From contig LT827128.1 in NCBI GenBank assembly GCA_900170005.1, positions 1,736,001 through 1,800,000 on the forward strand: a stretch of DNA of 64,000 nt, read 5' to 3'. The notes beneath the pieces were generated by a model. It ran no database searches and had not been told where the DNA came from. It saw only the letters and a program-made list of their open reading frames with translations. Shown here piece after piece: positions 7,678 to 15,773 of this stretch. The first letter of the stretch is position 1. The number at the start of each line of letters is the position of its first letter. A program made the translations under genes and the position numbers. The stretch is from Gordonibacter massiliensis (ex Traore et al. 2017). GTDB taxonomy: Bacteria; Actinomycetota; Coriobacteriia; Coriobacteriales; Eggerthellaceae.

Positions 7678-10155
7678 CTAGCCGCGCACCTCGGCGCCGG
7701 TGGCCCCGCACACCTTTTTCACCAAGCGCTCATGAGCCTTGTCCACCTCGTCGCTCGTGAGCGTGCGGTCGGCCGCGCGGTACGTGAGGGCGTAGGCCAT
7801 CGACTTCTTGCCCGCGCCCACGCGCTTCTCGTCGCGGTACACGTCGAACAGGCGCGCGTCCTCCAGCAGCTTGCCGCCCGCCGAGCTCATGCACTGCACG
7901 AGCTTCTCGTGGGACACGCCCTCGTCCACCACGAAGGCCACGTCCATGGACACGGCCGGGAACGACGGGACGTCCACGTAGTCGCGCGCGGGGCGCGACG
8001 CCTTCGCGAGCGCCTCCACGTCCAGCTCGAACGCCACCACGGGCGCATCCGCCTCGAAGGCCTCCACGGCCAGCGGGTGCAGCTCGCCCGCCCAGCCGAG
8101 CACGGTGCCGCCGGAGAGGACCTCGGCCGCGCGTCCGGGCTGCAGGTGCGGGGCCTCGTCGGCGGCGAGCGCCTTAAAGCGCAGCTTCGGCAGCGCCAGC
8201 TCCCGCGCCAGGCTCTCGATGACGCCCTTGCCGTCGAAGAAGTCGAAGGCGGCGGGACGGTCGTTCCAGCCCGCGTCGCGCATGGCGCCCGCGAGCACGC
8301 CCGCCAGGCGGCGGCGCTCCTTGGGCTGCTTGCGTCCCTCGTGCGCGAAGAACACCATGCCCATCTCGTAGAGCTGGACGTTCTTCACGCCGCGGCTCTG
8401 GTTGTAGGCCACGCTGCGCAGAAGACCCGGCACGATGCTCTGGCGCATGACGGACTGGTCGGCGTTCAGCGGGTTGATGAGCTCCACCGGCTCGCCCAGG
8501 CCCTCGGGCGCCATGCGCAGGCGGTCGAGGTCGCCCGGCTCGGCGAACGAGTAGGTCATGGTCTCGTTGAGGCCGCTCGCGCGCATGACGTCGTTGACGG
8601 TGTCCAGCACGTGCTCCGTGTGCGAGCGCGTGCCCACGCGGCCGGGGCCGCCGGGCAGCGTGGCCGGGATGCGGTCCATGCCCCACAGGCGCAGCACTTC
8701 CTCGTACAGGTCGATCTCGCGCTCGAGGTCGGGGCGGAACGTGGGGGCGACCACGGCCAGCACGTCGGCGTCGCCCGCCGGGTCGTCGCTCACTGTGCAG
8801 CCGAGGCGCGCCAGGATGTCGGCGATGTCGGCGCGCGGGATGTCGGCGCCCATCATGGCGCAGAAGCGCGGAATGCGGAAGCGCAGGTCGGGCGGCGTTG
8901 AGGGTGCCGGCCACTCGTCCACGACACCGCCGTCGTTGCCCGTGGCGGCGCACACCGTGCCGCCGGCCACCTCCACCATGAGCGCGGCGGCCGCGGCCGA
9001 GCGCTCCGCGATGCCGTGGTCGTCCACGCCGCGCTCGTAGCGCATGGAGCTCTCGCTGAACAGGCCCAGGTTGCGGCTCGTGCGGCTCGTGCGGCCGGCC
9101 TCGAACGTGGCGGCCTCCAGAAGGATGTCCACCGTCTCGTCCGTGACCTCGGTGTCCAGCCCGCCCATGACGCCCGCGAGCGCCACCGCGCCCAGCTCCG
9201 GCGTGGATATCACCGTCATGTCGGACGTGAGCTCGCGGTCCTCGCCGTCGAGCGTCGTCAGGCGCTCGCCGTCTTGCGCCGCGCGCACCACGATGTGCGC
9301 GAGGCCGTCGGCGTTCTTCAGCTTGGCCAGGTCGAACGCGTGCAGCGGCTGGCCGAACAGGAACAGGATGTAGTTCGTCACGTCCACGATGTTGTTGATG
9401 GAGCGCTGGCCGATGGCCGCCAGGCGCTCGACCATCCAGTCGGGGCTGGGGCCCACTTTGCATCCGCGGATGACGCGCGCCGTGTAGCGCGGGCAGCGCA
9501 CCGCGTCGTCGATGGTGATCTTCACCTGCTCGTCCACGGGCTCCGCGGCGGCGTCCAGCTCCAGCTTCGCCGCCATGTCCGCGAGCGGGCTCGCGTAGTC
9601 GATGCGGTACATGGCGCCCACTTCGCGCGCCATGCCCACCATGGAGAGGCAGTCGGGGCGGTTCGGCGTGATCTCCAGATCGAGCACCGTGTCGGCCAGC
9701 TTCAGGTAGTCGGCGATGGGCATGCCCACCGGCGCGTCCTCGGACAGGACCATGATGCCGGAATGGTCGCCGGAGAGCCCCAGCTCGCGGCCGGAGCAGC
9801 ACATGCCGCTGCTGGCCACGCCGCGTAGCTTCGACTTCTTGATCTTGAAGTCGCCGGGCAGCACCGCGCCCACGCAGGCCACCGGCACCTTGATGCCGGC
9901 CGCGATGTTCGGCGCGCCGCACACGATCTGCACCGGCTCGCCGGCGCCCACGTCAACCGTCACCACGTGCATGTGGTCGCTGTCGGGGTGCGGCTCGCAC
10001 GTTTCCACGAACCCCACGACCACGCCGTCGAGCGCCGCGCCGGTCTTCTCAACCGCCTCCACGCCCGTGCCCGTCAGATCGAGCCGGTCGCAGAACGCCT
10101 TCGTGTCCGCCGGCACGTCCACATACTCAGAGAGCCATTTGAGTGATACTTTCAT
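7678..10155 (-). CDS. pheT: Phenylalanyl-tRNA synthetase beta subunit
   Basis: With PheS it forms the alpha2-beta2 enzyme that charges tRNA-Phe. The 825 residues show the family order: N-terminal MKVSLKWLSEYVDV, the tRNA-binding OB domain (about 40-150, with VDVGAGEPVQIVCGAPNI), the B3/B4 editing region, the B5 domain and catalytic-like core, and a C-terminal FDX-ACB anticodon-binding domain (PAVSMDVAFVVDEGV onwards). The ATG at 10155 is chosen because the conserved start begins there, behind AGGAAG. It is co-oriented with pheS, but 355 bp containing two repeat families separate the two genes. Confidence 0.96.
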   Translation of the reverse strand: MKVSLKWLSEYVDVPADTKAFCDRLDLTGTGVEAVEKTGAALDGVVVGFVETCEPHPDSDHMHVVTVDVGAGEPVQIVCGAPNIAAGIKVPVACVGAVLPGDFKIKKSKLRGVASSGMCCSGRELGLSGDHSGIMVLSEDAPVGMPIADYLKLADTVLDLEITPNRPDCLSMVGMAREVGAMYRIDYASPLADMAAKLELDAAAEPVDEQVKITIDDAVRCPRYTARVIRGCKVGPSPDWMVERLAAIGQRSINNIVDVTNYILFLFGQPLHAFDLAKLKNADGLAHIVVRAAQDGERLTTLDGEDRELTSDMTVISTPELGAVALAGVMGGLDTEVTDETVDILLEAATFEAGRTSRTSRNLGLFSESSMRYERGVDDHGIAERSAAAAALMVEVAGGTVCAATGNDGGVVDEWPAPSTPPDLRFRIPRFCAMMGADIPRADIADILARLGCTVSDDPAGDADVLAVVAPTFRPDLEREIDLYEEVLRLWGMDRIPATLPGGPGRVGTRSHTEHVLDTVNDVMRASGLNETMTYSFAEPGDLDRLRMAPEGLGEPVELINPLNADQSVMRQSIVPGLLRSVAYNQSRGVKNVQLYEMGMVFFAHEGRKQPKERRRLAGVLAGAMRDAGWNDRPAAFDFFDGKGVIESLARELALPKLRFKALAADEAPHLQPGRAAEVLSGGTVLGWAGELHPLAVEAFEADAPVVAFELDVEALAKASRPARDYVDVPSFPAVSMDVAFVVDEGVSHEKLVQCMSSAGGKLLEDARLFDVYRDEKRVGAGKKSMAYALTYRAADRTLTSDEVDKAHERLVKKVCGATGAEVRG

Positions 10156-10230
10156 CGTTCGCTTCCTATCCTTGATGCGCACAGGGCGCATATTACTTCC
10201 GTTGGCATGAGCGCTTTCACGCTCGCATGA

Positions 10231-10270
10231 GATCCTTCGACTCCGCGCTTCGCGCTCCGCTCAGGATGAC
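10231..10270. repeat. Family 1 interspersed repeat between pheS and pheT
   Basis: The sequence contains GATCCTTCGACTCCGCGC and ends in GCTCAGGATGAC. This GTCGAAGGATC / TCATCCTGAGC unit recurs through the window (near 25.3, 42.5, 49.7, 57.8, 58.5 and 60.7 kb). It is a REP-like palindromic repeat. The rest of the 10156-10510 gap, apart from the family 2 copy, holds nothing I recognise. Confidence 0.8.
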
Positions 10271-10283
10271 AAAGTGCAATTCC

Positions 10284-10318
10284 GCCGGAACGGGCGATCA
10301 GGAGATCGCCCCTACGAG
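10284..10318. repeat. Family 2 interspersed hairpin repeat
   Basis: GGGCGATCAGGAGATCGCCC at 10292-10311 is a hairpin preceded by GCCGGAAC and followed by CTACGAGG. The same GCCGGAACGGGCG...CGCCCCTACG layout recurs near 28.43 kb, with variants near 28.36, 40.36 and 54.48 kb. It lies inside the pheS-pheT transcript. Confidence 0.75.
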
Positions 10319-10510
10319 GTCTTCCTCTCATCAAGCGCTTGTCTGCCTGAACGCCCCAAGGCCAGCAGACCCGCTTATCCCTCTAGCAACAGCGCTTGCA
10401 GCTACGTCCACCGTGCGAAGGGGCGCTCGGCGATGCCCACCAAGCGAGTTCCGCAGCGCAGCGAGGACTGTCCGAGCGACTGGGCGTCGCCGAGCGCCCC
10501 GCCAGAAACC

Positions 10511-11572
10511 TTAGAACTGCCGCAAGAAGCGCATGTCGCCTTCCAGCAGCATGCGCAGATCGGGCACGTTGTACTTCAGGCAGGCGATGCGCTCCACCCC
10601 CATGCCGAACGCGAAGCCGGAGTACTTCTCCGGGTCGATGCCCGACATGGACAGCACGTTCGGATCCACCATGCCGCAGCCGAGGATCTCCAGCCAACCG
10701 GTGCCCTTGCACATGCGGCAGCCCTCGCCGTGGCAGATGCCGCAGCTCACGTCCACCTCGGCCGACGGCTCCGTGAACGGGAAGTAGTGCGCGCGGAAAC
10801 GCGTTTTGCGTTCCTCGCCGAACACCTGCTTGCACAGGTAGTCGAGCGTGCCCTTCAGGTCGCCGAACGTGATGCCCTCGTCCACCACCAGACCCTCGAT
10901 CTGGTGGAACTGCGGAAGGTGGCTGGGATCGGCCACGTCGCGGCGGTACACCTTGCCCGGCGCGATCACGTAGATGGGCAGCTCGCGGTCCTCCATCGCG
11001 TGCACCTGCACGCCCGAGGTCTGGGTGCGCAGCAGCACGTCGGACTCTCCGCGCACGCTGGCGGCGTCGCCCGAGCGGTCGACCACGTAGAACGTGTCGG
11101 CCAGACTGCGGCTGGGGTGGTCGGCTGGGGCGTTCAACGCCTCGAAGTTGTAGTAATCGGTCTCCACCTCGGGGCCGTGGGCCACCGTGTAGCCCAGGCC
11201 GAGGAATATCTCGGATATCTCGTCGGTGATGGCGTTGATGAGATGGCGCGTGCCCATCTGCTGTGCGCGGCCCGGCAGCGTCACGTCCACGGCGGCCGCG
11301 TCGATGGCGGCGGCCAGCTCGGCGGCGTCGAGGGCAGCCTTGCGCGCGGCCAGCGCCTCCTCCACGGCGGAGCGCACCTCGTTCACCGTCTTGCCCACCT
11401 GGGCGCGTTCCTCCTTGGCCACCTGGCCCATGCTGCGCAGATGCGCCGTCAGCGTGCCGGCCTTGCCCAGCACCCCGATGCGCACCTGCTCGAGCGCGGC
11501 CGTGTCGGCCGCCTGTGCGATGCGGGCGAGCGTCTGCTCGCGCAGCGCCGCCACCTCGTCCACGATACCCAT
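10511..11572 (-). CDS. pheS: Phenylalanyl-tRNA synthetase alpha subunit
   Basis: This is the catalytic subunit of PheRS, with 353 residues. An N-terminal coiled coil (about 1-90) is followed by the class II core. Motifs visible include HPSRSLADTFYV, the motif 2 region (RTQTSGVQVHAM, KVYRRD, FHQIEGLVVDEGI) and motif 3 (GFAFGMGVERIACLKY). A Cys-rich insertion, CGICHGEGCRMC, may bind zinc. The start at MGIVDEV (11572) is used because an upstream in-frame ATG falls in the T-box terminator T-run. The gene is controlled by the Phe T-box immediately upstream. Confidence 0.96.
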   Translation of the reverse strand: MGIVDEVAALREQTLARIAQAADTAALEQVRIGVLGKAGTLTAHLRSMGQVAKEERAQVGKTVNEVRSAVEEALAARKAALDAAELAAAIDAAAVDVTLPGRAQQMGTRHLINAITDEISEIFLGLGYTVAHGPEVETDYYNFEALNAPADHPSRSLADTFYVVDRSGDAASVRGESDVLLRTQTSGVQVHAMEDRELPIYVIAPGKVYRRDVADPSHLPQFHQIEGLVVDEGITFGDLKGTLDYLCKQVFGEERKTRFRAHYFPFTEPSAEVDVSCGICHGEGCRMCKGTGWLEILGCGMVDPNVLSMSGIDPEKYSGFAFGMGVERIACLKYNVPDLRMLLEGDMRFLRQF

Positions 11573-11626
11573 GTCCTCGCGCTTCCTTTCCGTCTCTTCC
11601 CCGCGCCGCCTGCGGCGGACGCGCAT

Positions 11627-11935
11627 AAAAAAGAGCCTTCTCTCGCCCTGGTTCGCTGGGGATTGCTCCCCGATCCAAGGACGAGAGAAGGCTCTCGCGG
11701 TACCACCTCGGTTGACGGCCGCGCATGCGTCCGCCCGCTCGTTTCGCCCTGTGACGGGAGCGCCCGTCGCGTCCTACTTGGCGTCTCGGCGCGCAAGGCG
11801 CACCGTCCGCGTTCAAACGCGCTGCTCGGAAGGGAATCGCCGTCCTGGTCGTCCGGGTGCTTTCAGCCGGTGGCACCCGTCTCTGGTGACAACCGCGTCG
11901 CACGGCGCTGTCTTCGTCGTCGCATGTAACCGTGA
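11627..11935 (-). promoter_or_regulatory. T-box riboswitch leader (Phe) of pheS
   Basis: On the minus strand the hallmark T-box core GAGGTGGTACCGCG lies near 11696-11710. A terminator follows: GAGAGCCTTCTCTCG (about 11697-11682) pairs with CGAGAGAAGGCTC, followed by a T-run (about 11646-11627). Further 5', Stem I can be drawn with ACGGCG pairing to CGCCGT and an internal loop holding TTC at 11836-11834, a Phe codon, as expected for control of pheST. Uncharged tRNA-Phe would favour the antiterminator. No gene is seen from 11936 to 12133; that stretch holds a palindrome, CGAAAGCGCGCTTTCG, near 12099-12114. Confidence 0.93.
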
Positions 11936-12133
11936 AGTGTAGCACACATCCGACGCTGTGCGCAAAAGGAGCTCATAGCATCGAAAGCGCCGTTTCTTTG
12001 GTTTTGCAGGGTGCTGACTTTGCCCTTGCCGCTCAACAAGGTGCGTTTCCGCAGATAGACGGCAAGGGTAGATGCCCGTGCCCTACGACGCGATCGCCGA
12101 AAGCGCGCTTTCGCCGGCTTATGATACACCTAT

Positions 12134-13330
12134 TTACAAGAACCGGTAGTTCACCGTGCGCAGGCCCCAGTCGTTGCACGACGAGAAGCCGAAGGCCTTC
12201 CACACGCCGGGCTGCAGATCGAGCGAGCGACTGCCGCCGCCCATGTAGCCGCAGTCGTTCACGGTGGCGAGCACGGTCATGCCCATGTAGGATATCTCGA
12301 CGGTGCGGCCGTAATATTGCCAGTACCGGGGCCACGCCATGGGCACGGCCACGCCCATGGACCAGTCGTCGCACACGGCTCCTGTGGCCGTGGTGCCGGG
12401 ATTGGGCGTGTAGGGGTCGGTGGAACCGCCGTAGGCGGAGGCAACGCCCGTCGACCAGCCTATTCCCGGGTCGGGCATCGGCTCCGGATCGGGCGTCGGC
12501 GAGGGGGTCGGGTCGGGCTCGGGCTGCTGCACCTGGTCGCCGGGGCGCATGGTGTTGGTGTTCGACTCCTCAACGGCCACCGGCTCGCTCACCCCGCCCT
12601 GGGCCTCCGCCTCCTCGGCCTTCCGTTGGAGCTCCTCGATGACGGAAGCGTACTCACTCTGCGCCCCTTGCAGCTGGGACGACGCGGCCGTCACCGTCTG
12701 CTCGGCCTCCGCCTTCTTCTCCTCAAGCTCGGCGAGCTTCTTGTCCTGCTCGTCTTTCTGCGCGTTCAGATCCTCGATGAGCGCGTCGAAGCGCTCAGAG
12801 CGTTCTTTCTGCGCCGCTATCTCGTCGGATTGATAGCGCATCACGGCGGAGAGGTAGAAGAGGTTGCGCACGAACTCGTCGAAGTCCTGCGAGTCCAGCA
12901 GCACCGAGACGAGCGATTGCGCGGAGCCGCCGCGGTATTCGTAGGCGGCGGCCTTGCCGAGGGCGGAACGGCCTTCGATGAGCTCCTGCTGGGCCGCCAT
13001 GGCCTGGGCGGTGGTCTCGTCGATGCGTTGCCGCAAATCGGCGACCTCCTGCGCGAGCGCCGCGTGGTCGGCCGAGATGCCCTGCATCTGCGACTCGGCA
13101 CCGTCGAGCGCGCCCTGCGCCTCTTCGACGGCCTTTTGGGCCTCGGCCGCCGCGGCGTCGTCGGGTGCGTCTTCGGCCCAAGACGCTTGCGGGCCCAACC
13201 CGCTGACGAGCGCCGCGGCGAGAACGCAACTCAGCACGGCGCGAGCGGCCGTCTGCCCGGCCCCTCGTGCACGGCTCGTCGCGCCGGAGGGTTCGAGGTC
13301 CCGTGCGATCGTGTGCGTGTTCGGTTCCAT
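12134..13330 (-). CDS. Secreted coiled-coil protein with C-terminal double-psi beta-barrel (3D/RlpA-like) domain
   Basis: The protein is 398 residues long. It has an extended signal peptide (about 1-52, ending ASWAED) and a long Ala/Glu/Gln-rich coiled coil (about 55-240) resembling the N-terminal helical domain of PcsB/CwlO-type cell-wall proteins. A Pro-rich linker (PEPDPTPSPTPDPEP) leads to a C-terminal barrel with TATGAVCDDWSMGVAVP, VLATVNDCGYMGGGSRSLDLQPG and conserved Asp residues, as in 3D/RlpA domains that act on or bind peptidoglycan. Two to three Cys may form a disulfide. It is the second gene of a pair, 10 bp after the serine hydrolase, which supports an envelope role. Confidence 0.82.
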   Translation of the reverse strand: MEPNTHTIARDLEPSGATSRARGAGQTAARAVLSCVLAAALVSGLGPQASWAEDAPDDAAAAEAQKAVEEAQGALDGAESQMQGISADHAALAQEVADLRQRIDETTAQAMAAQQELIEGRSALGKAAAYEYRGGSAQSLVSVLLDSQDFDEFVRNLFYLSAVMRYQSDEIAAQKERSERFDALIEDLNAQKDEQDKKLAELEEKKAEAEQTVTAASSQLQGAQSEYASVIEELQRKAEEAEAQGGVSEPVAVEESNTNTMRPGDQVQQPEPDPTPSPTPDPEPMPDPGIGWSTGVASAYGGSTDPYTPNPGTTATGAVCDDWSMGVAVPMAWPRYWQYYGRTVEISYMGMTVLATVNDCGYMGGGSRSLDLQPGVWKAFGFSSCNDWGLRTVNYRFL

Positions 13331-13340
13331 AGGTAGGTCC

Positions 13341-14462
13341 TTAAGCTGCGAGCAGCCGGTCGTGCGCCTCGTCGAGCGCTGCGATCAGGTTCGTGATGAG
13401 CGGTTCGTTGTCGGTGAAGTACTCGTCGTCGTAATCGGCATCGGACATGACGGCCATGAGGTAGTCGCCGGACGCGGGCTTCACGATGCCCGCGTCGTTG
13501 AGCGCGCCCATAGCGTACCACGGGGTGTCGATCTCGTAGCCCGCCTTCGCGAGCACCTGATGGTCGGCCCCGAGCGCCCGGCGGATGAACGAGGTGCCCG
13601 TTTGCGCGAACAGATCCTCGCACAGGGCCGCCTGCCCGCTGCCGCTCCTCAGGTACTTGCCCACGCCCAGCCACAGCTTGGCCAGGTCGCGCGGCGTGTA
13701 GTACGGGTACCACTCGCCGCCCCAGGCTGCGGCGTCGACCCCGGTGGCAGCCGCCCACTCGTCGAAACCGGCGCCGTAGTCGTCGCGCAGAAGCGCATAG
13801 CCCGTGTTGTCGGAATACACGATGGTGTTGGTGAGCACGGTCTGCAGATCGTAGGTGCTCGCATCGTCGGTGGCCATGATGCCGGTGCCGTCCATCACGA
13901 TGTCCTCGAACACCTCGTCGGTCAAAGCCGCCCGGCCCTCGTCGACGAGCGCCTGCGCCACGTAGGTGACGAACGGGGCCTTGATGGTACTGGCCGAGAA
14001 GCACTCGAAATCGGCGTTGCAGCCCAAACCCCGCTGCGTGGCGAAATCGTACACGACGAAACCGGCCTCGTATCCCGCCTCGCGGAAGGCGTCGAGCGCC
14101 GCGGCAACGCCGGGCACCTCGGACGCGTCCACCGTGCGCTGGGAACCCGACGCGTCGAACAGGTTCACGTCGCCCGAGCCGGAAGCGGCGTCGAGTGCCG
14201 AGGGGGCCACCACGGCCGCCTCGGCACTGGGAGTCGGCGCGGCAGAAGCCTCGGCGTCCACGGCGGGCGCCGCATCGTCGACCACCGTGCCCAACGACGG
14301 GGTCGGCTCCTCGAGACGGTCGGCGGTGGCGCCCAGCGCGGTGGCGATCCCGAAGAACGCCACGACGCCGCACAGAACGGGAACGGCGACCTTCGACCAG
14401 CCGGGCAGGTGCCGCACCCGCCGACGAAGCCGGCGCAATCCCGCGCTCACGTCGATCGCCAC
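13341..14462 (-). CDS. Membrane-anchored serine hydrolase of the class A beta-lactamase/PBP fold
   Basis: The protein has 373 residues. A basic N-terminus and one TM helix (about 25-45) form an anchor, followed by a low-complexity Ala/Pro/Ser linker to about residue 110. The catalytic domain carries SxxK (Ser158-Thr-Ile-Lys161), SDN (217-219) and a KAG triad (306-308) in place of KTG. This layout is that of class A beta-lactamase-like enzymes, which may hydrolyse beta-lactams or act on peptidoglycan. The spacing and the coupling to a cell-wall-domain gene make a murein role at least as likely as antibiotic resistance. It is the first gene of the pair. Confidence 0.82.
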   Translation of the reverse strand: MAIDVSAGLRRLRRRVRHLPGWSKVAVPVLCGVVAFFGIATALGATADRLEEPTPSLGTVVDDAAPAVDAEASAAPTPSAEAAVVAPSALDAASGSGDVNLFDASGSQRTVDASEVPGVAAALDAFREAGYEAGFVVYDFATQRGLGCNADFECFSASTIKAPFVTYVAQALVDEGRAALTDEVFEDIVMDGTGIMATDDASTYDLQTVLTNTIVYSDNTGYALLRDDYGAGFDEWAAATGVDAAAWGGEWYPYYTPRDLAKLWLGVGKYLRSGSGQAALCEDLFAQTGTSFIRRALGADHQVLAKAGYEIDTPWYAMGALNDAGIVKPASGDYLMAVMSDADYDDEYFTDNEPLITNLIAALDEAHDRLLAA

Positions 14463-14672
14463 GTCGCCTCACCCCTTTCCGTCGCATCGCTTCCGCCTCG
14501 CGCCCCGAGCGCATGCCCCGAGCGCAACACGCCGCCTGGGCGGCGGCGCGTTCGAAGTTTTTCTGTTCCGAGTATTCCGTAACGGCCCGACAACGGCAAG
14601 ACGACGCGCGCGAACAACACAACAGCGCCACGGTCTGACCGCAACGTTTCCGCACGCGGCGGAAAGGGCCCG

Positions 14673-14777
14673 TCACTCGTCGTCGAGGTTTTCTTCCAGC
14701 TTCGCGATACGGCGTTTCGCCAGGTGGTAATAGGCAAGCAGCACCAAGAACACCAGAAGCCCGGCTTGCAACCCCAT
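14673..14777 (-). CDS. Possible small membrane protein (34 residues)
   Basis: The frame from ATG 14777 encodes one hydrophobic helix (GLLVFLVLLAYY) followed by a charged tail (HLAKRRIAKLEENLDDE), typical of small membrane proteins. No ribosome site is visible before the ATG; a longer form from an upstream alternative start is possible. It lies between the serine hydrolase and a large inverted-repeat element. The evidence is limited to hydropathy and the sharp charged end. Confidence 0.35.
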   Translation of the reverse strand: MGLQAGLLVFLVLLAYYHLAKRRIAKLEENLDDE

Positions 14778-14833
14778 GACAACGCCGACCGCGTTCGCAG
14801 AGGCTACCTGTCGCAAGCGCGCCCCTGAAGTCG

Positions 14834-14987
14834 CGAAAATCACCGCTGTGAAGCGATTTCGGCGCCTTGGAAAGCCTTCACCGACTCCGCAGCCGCCATC
14901 TTCGCGTGTTCTATACACGTTATCCCAGATCGCGAAGAGCGGGTGCGGCAATTATCGTGTCGCTGAGCTTCACAGCGGTGATTTTCG
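14834..14987. repeat. Inverted-repeat element, 21-bp perfect arms
   Basis: The arms 14834-14854 and 14967-14987 are exact inverted copies containing AAATCACCGCTGTGAAGC. Between them are 112 nt with a nested inverted repeat (TCTTCGCG / CGCGAAGA). The arm closely resembles the arm of the element at 32298-32416. The 14778-15137 gap otherwise holds no gene I can support. Confidence 0.65.
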
Positions 14988-15137
14988 TGTCTTCGAGCAC
15001 CGTTCGCGTGCGTGTTGCAGCTCCTTGCCAAGGATCGGCGCGGACCCGCTCGTGGTAGTATGGGACTGCGTGGATCGACGCAGCGCGCGCGGCCTGCGCG
15101 ACCCGCCTTCCCGCTCCGGCCTGAAAGGATCGAACCG

Positions 15138-15764
15138 ATGGACCCCTCCCCACGCGAGACCTGCATGAGCGTGCGGCTCGCGACACTCGACGATGCGGAA
15201 TCCATGCGCGCGGTGTACGCGCCGTACGTCGAGGCGCCCGTCACCTTCGACACCGCGGCGCCCACCCCTGCGGGGTTCTCCGCGCGCATGGCCGACGCGA
15301 TGCGCGCCTACCCGTGCCTCGCCCTCGAGCAGAGCGGACGCATCGTCGGGTTCGCGTACGCGCACGCCCAGGCCAGCCGGGCAGCCTACCGGTGGAACGT
15401 AGAACTGTCGGTGTACCTCGAGCAAGGCGCAACCGGCTGCGGTTGGGGACGCGCATTGTACGGCGCGCTGCTGGAGCTGCTGCGCGCGCAGGGCATGAAA
15501 AGCGCGTACGGCCTGGTGACGCTGCCGAACACGGCGAGCGAGCGCCTGCATGAGGCCTTCGGGTTCAAGCGTTGCTGGGTGCAGCCGCACGCCGGCTGGA
15601 AGGCGGGCGCATGGCACGACGTGGCCTGGTACGTGAAGGAGCTCGCCCCCTTCGACGACGATCCGGCGGATCCCGTGCCGTTCGACGAGCTGGCCCGCAC
15701 GCGCCTCGAATTCGTGCGGCAGGTCCTCGCGAACGCGGGCGCCGCGCTCGCCCACCGCGCGTAG
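15138..15764 (+). CDS. GNAT family N-acetyltransferase (phosphinothricin acetyltransferase-like)
   Basis: This is a GCN5-related acetyltransferase of 208 residues. It has the PAT-type start (VRLATLDDAESMRAVYAPYVE), GFSARM, the acetyl-CoA loop region GCGWGRALYGALLELL (a diverged Q/RxxGxG/A), and the conserved tail LPNTASERLHEAFGFKR and GAWHDVAWYVKEL. The start at 15138 is chosen for AAAGGA eight bases upstream; ATG 15165 is the alternative. The substrate is probably an amino-acid-like amine such as methionine sulfoximine or sulfone, by family analogy only. It is followed 9 bp later by a WYL regulator, probably in one transcript. Confidence 0.87.
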   Translation: MDPSPRETCMSVRLATLDDAESMRAVYAPYVEAPVTFDTAAPTPAGFSARMADAMRAYPCLALEQSGRIVGFAYAHAQASRAAYRWNVELSVYLEQGATGCGWGRALYGALLELLRAQGMKSAYGLVTLPNTASERLHEAFGFKRCWVQPHAGWKAGAWHDVAWYVKELAPFDDDPADPVPFDELARTRLEFVRQVLANAGAALAHRA

Positions 15765-15773
15765 GGGTCGGCC

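Noticed and set aside
8174-9922. A 582-residue minus-strand frame inside pheT
   Set aside because: It is an alternate frame of pheT with extreme Arg/Ala/Gly content and no domain.
13341-14462. Calling this gene a beta-lactamase resistance gene
   Set aside because: The KTG triad is replaced by KAG, the protein is membrane-anchored and it is paired with a cell-wall protein gene; the fold alone does not prove resistance.
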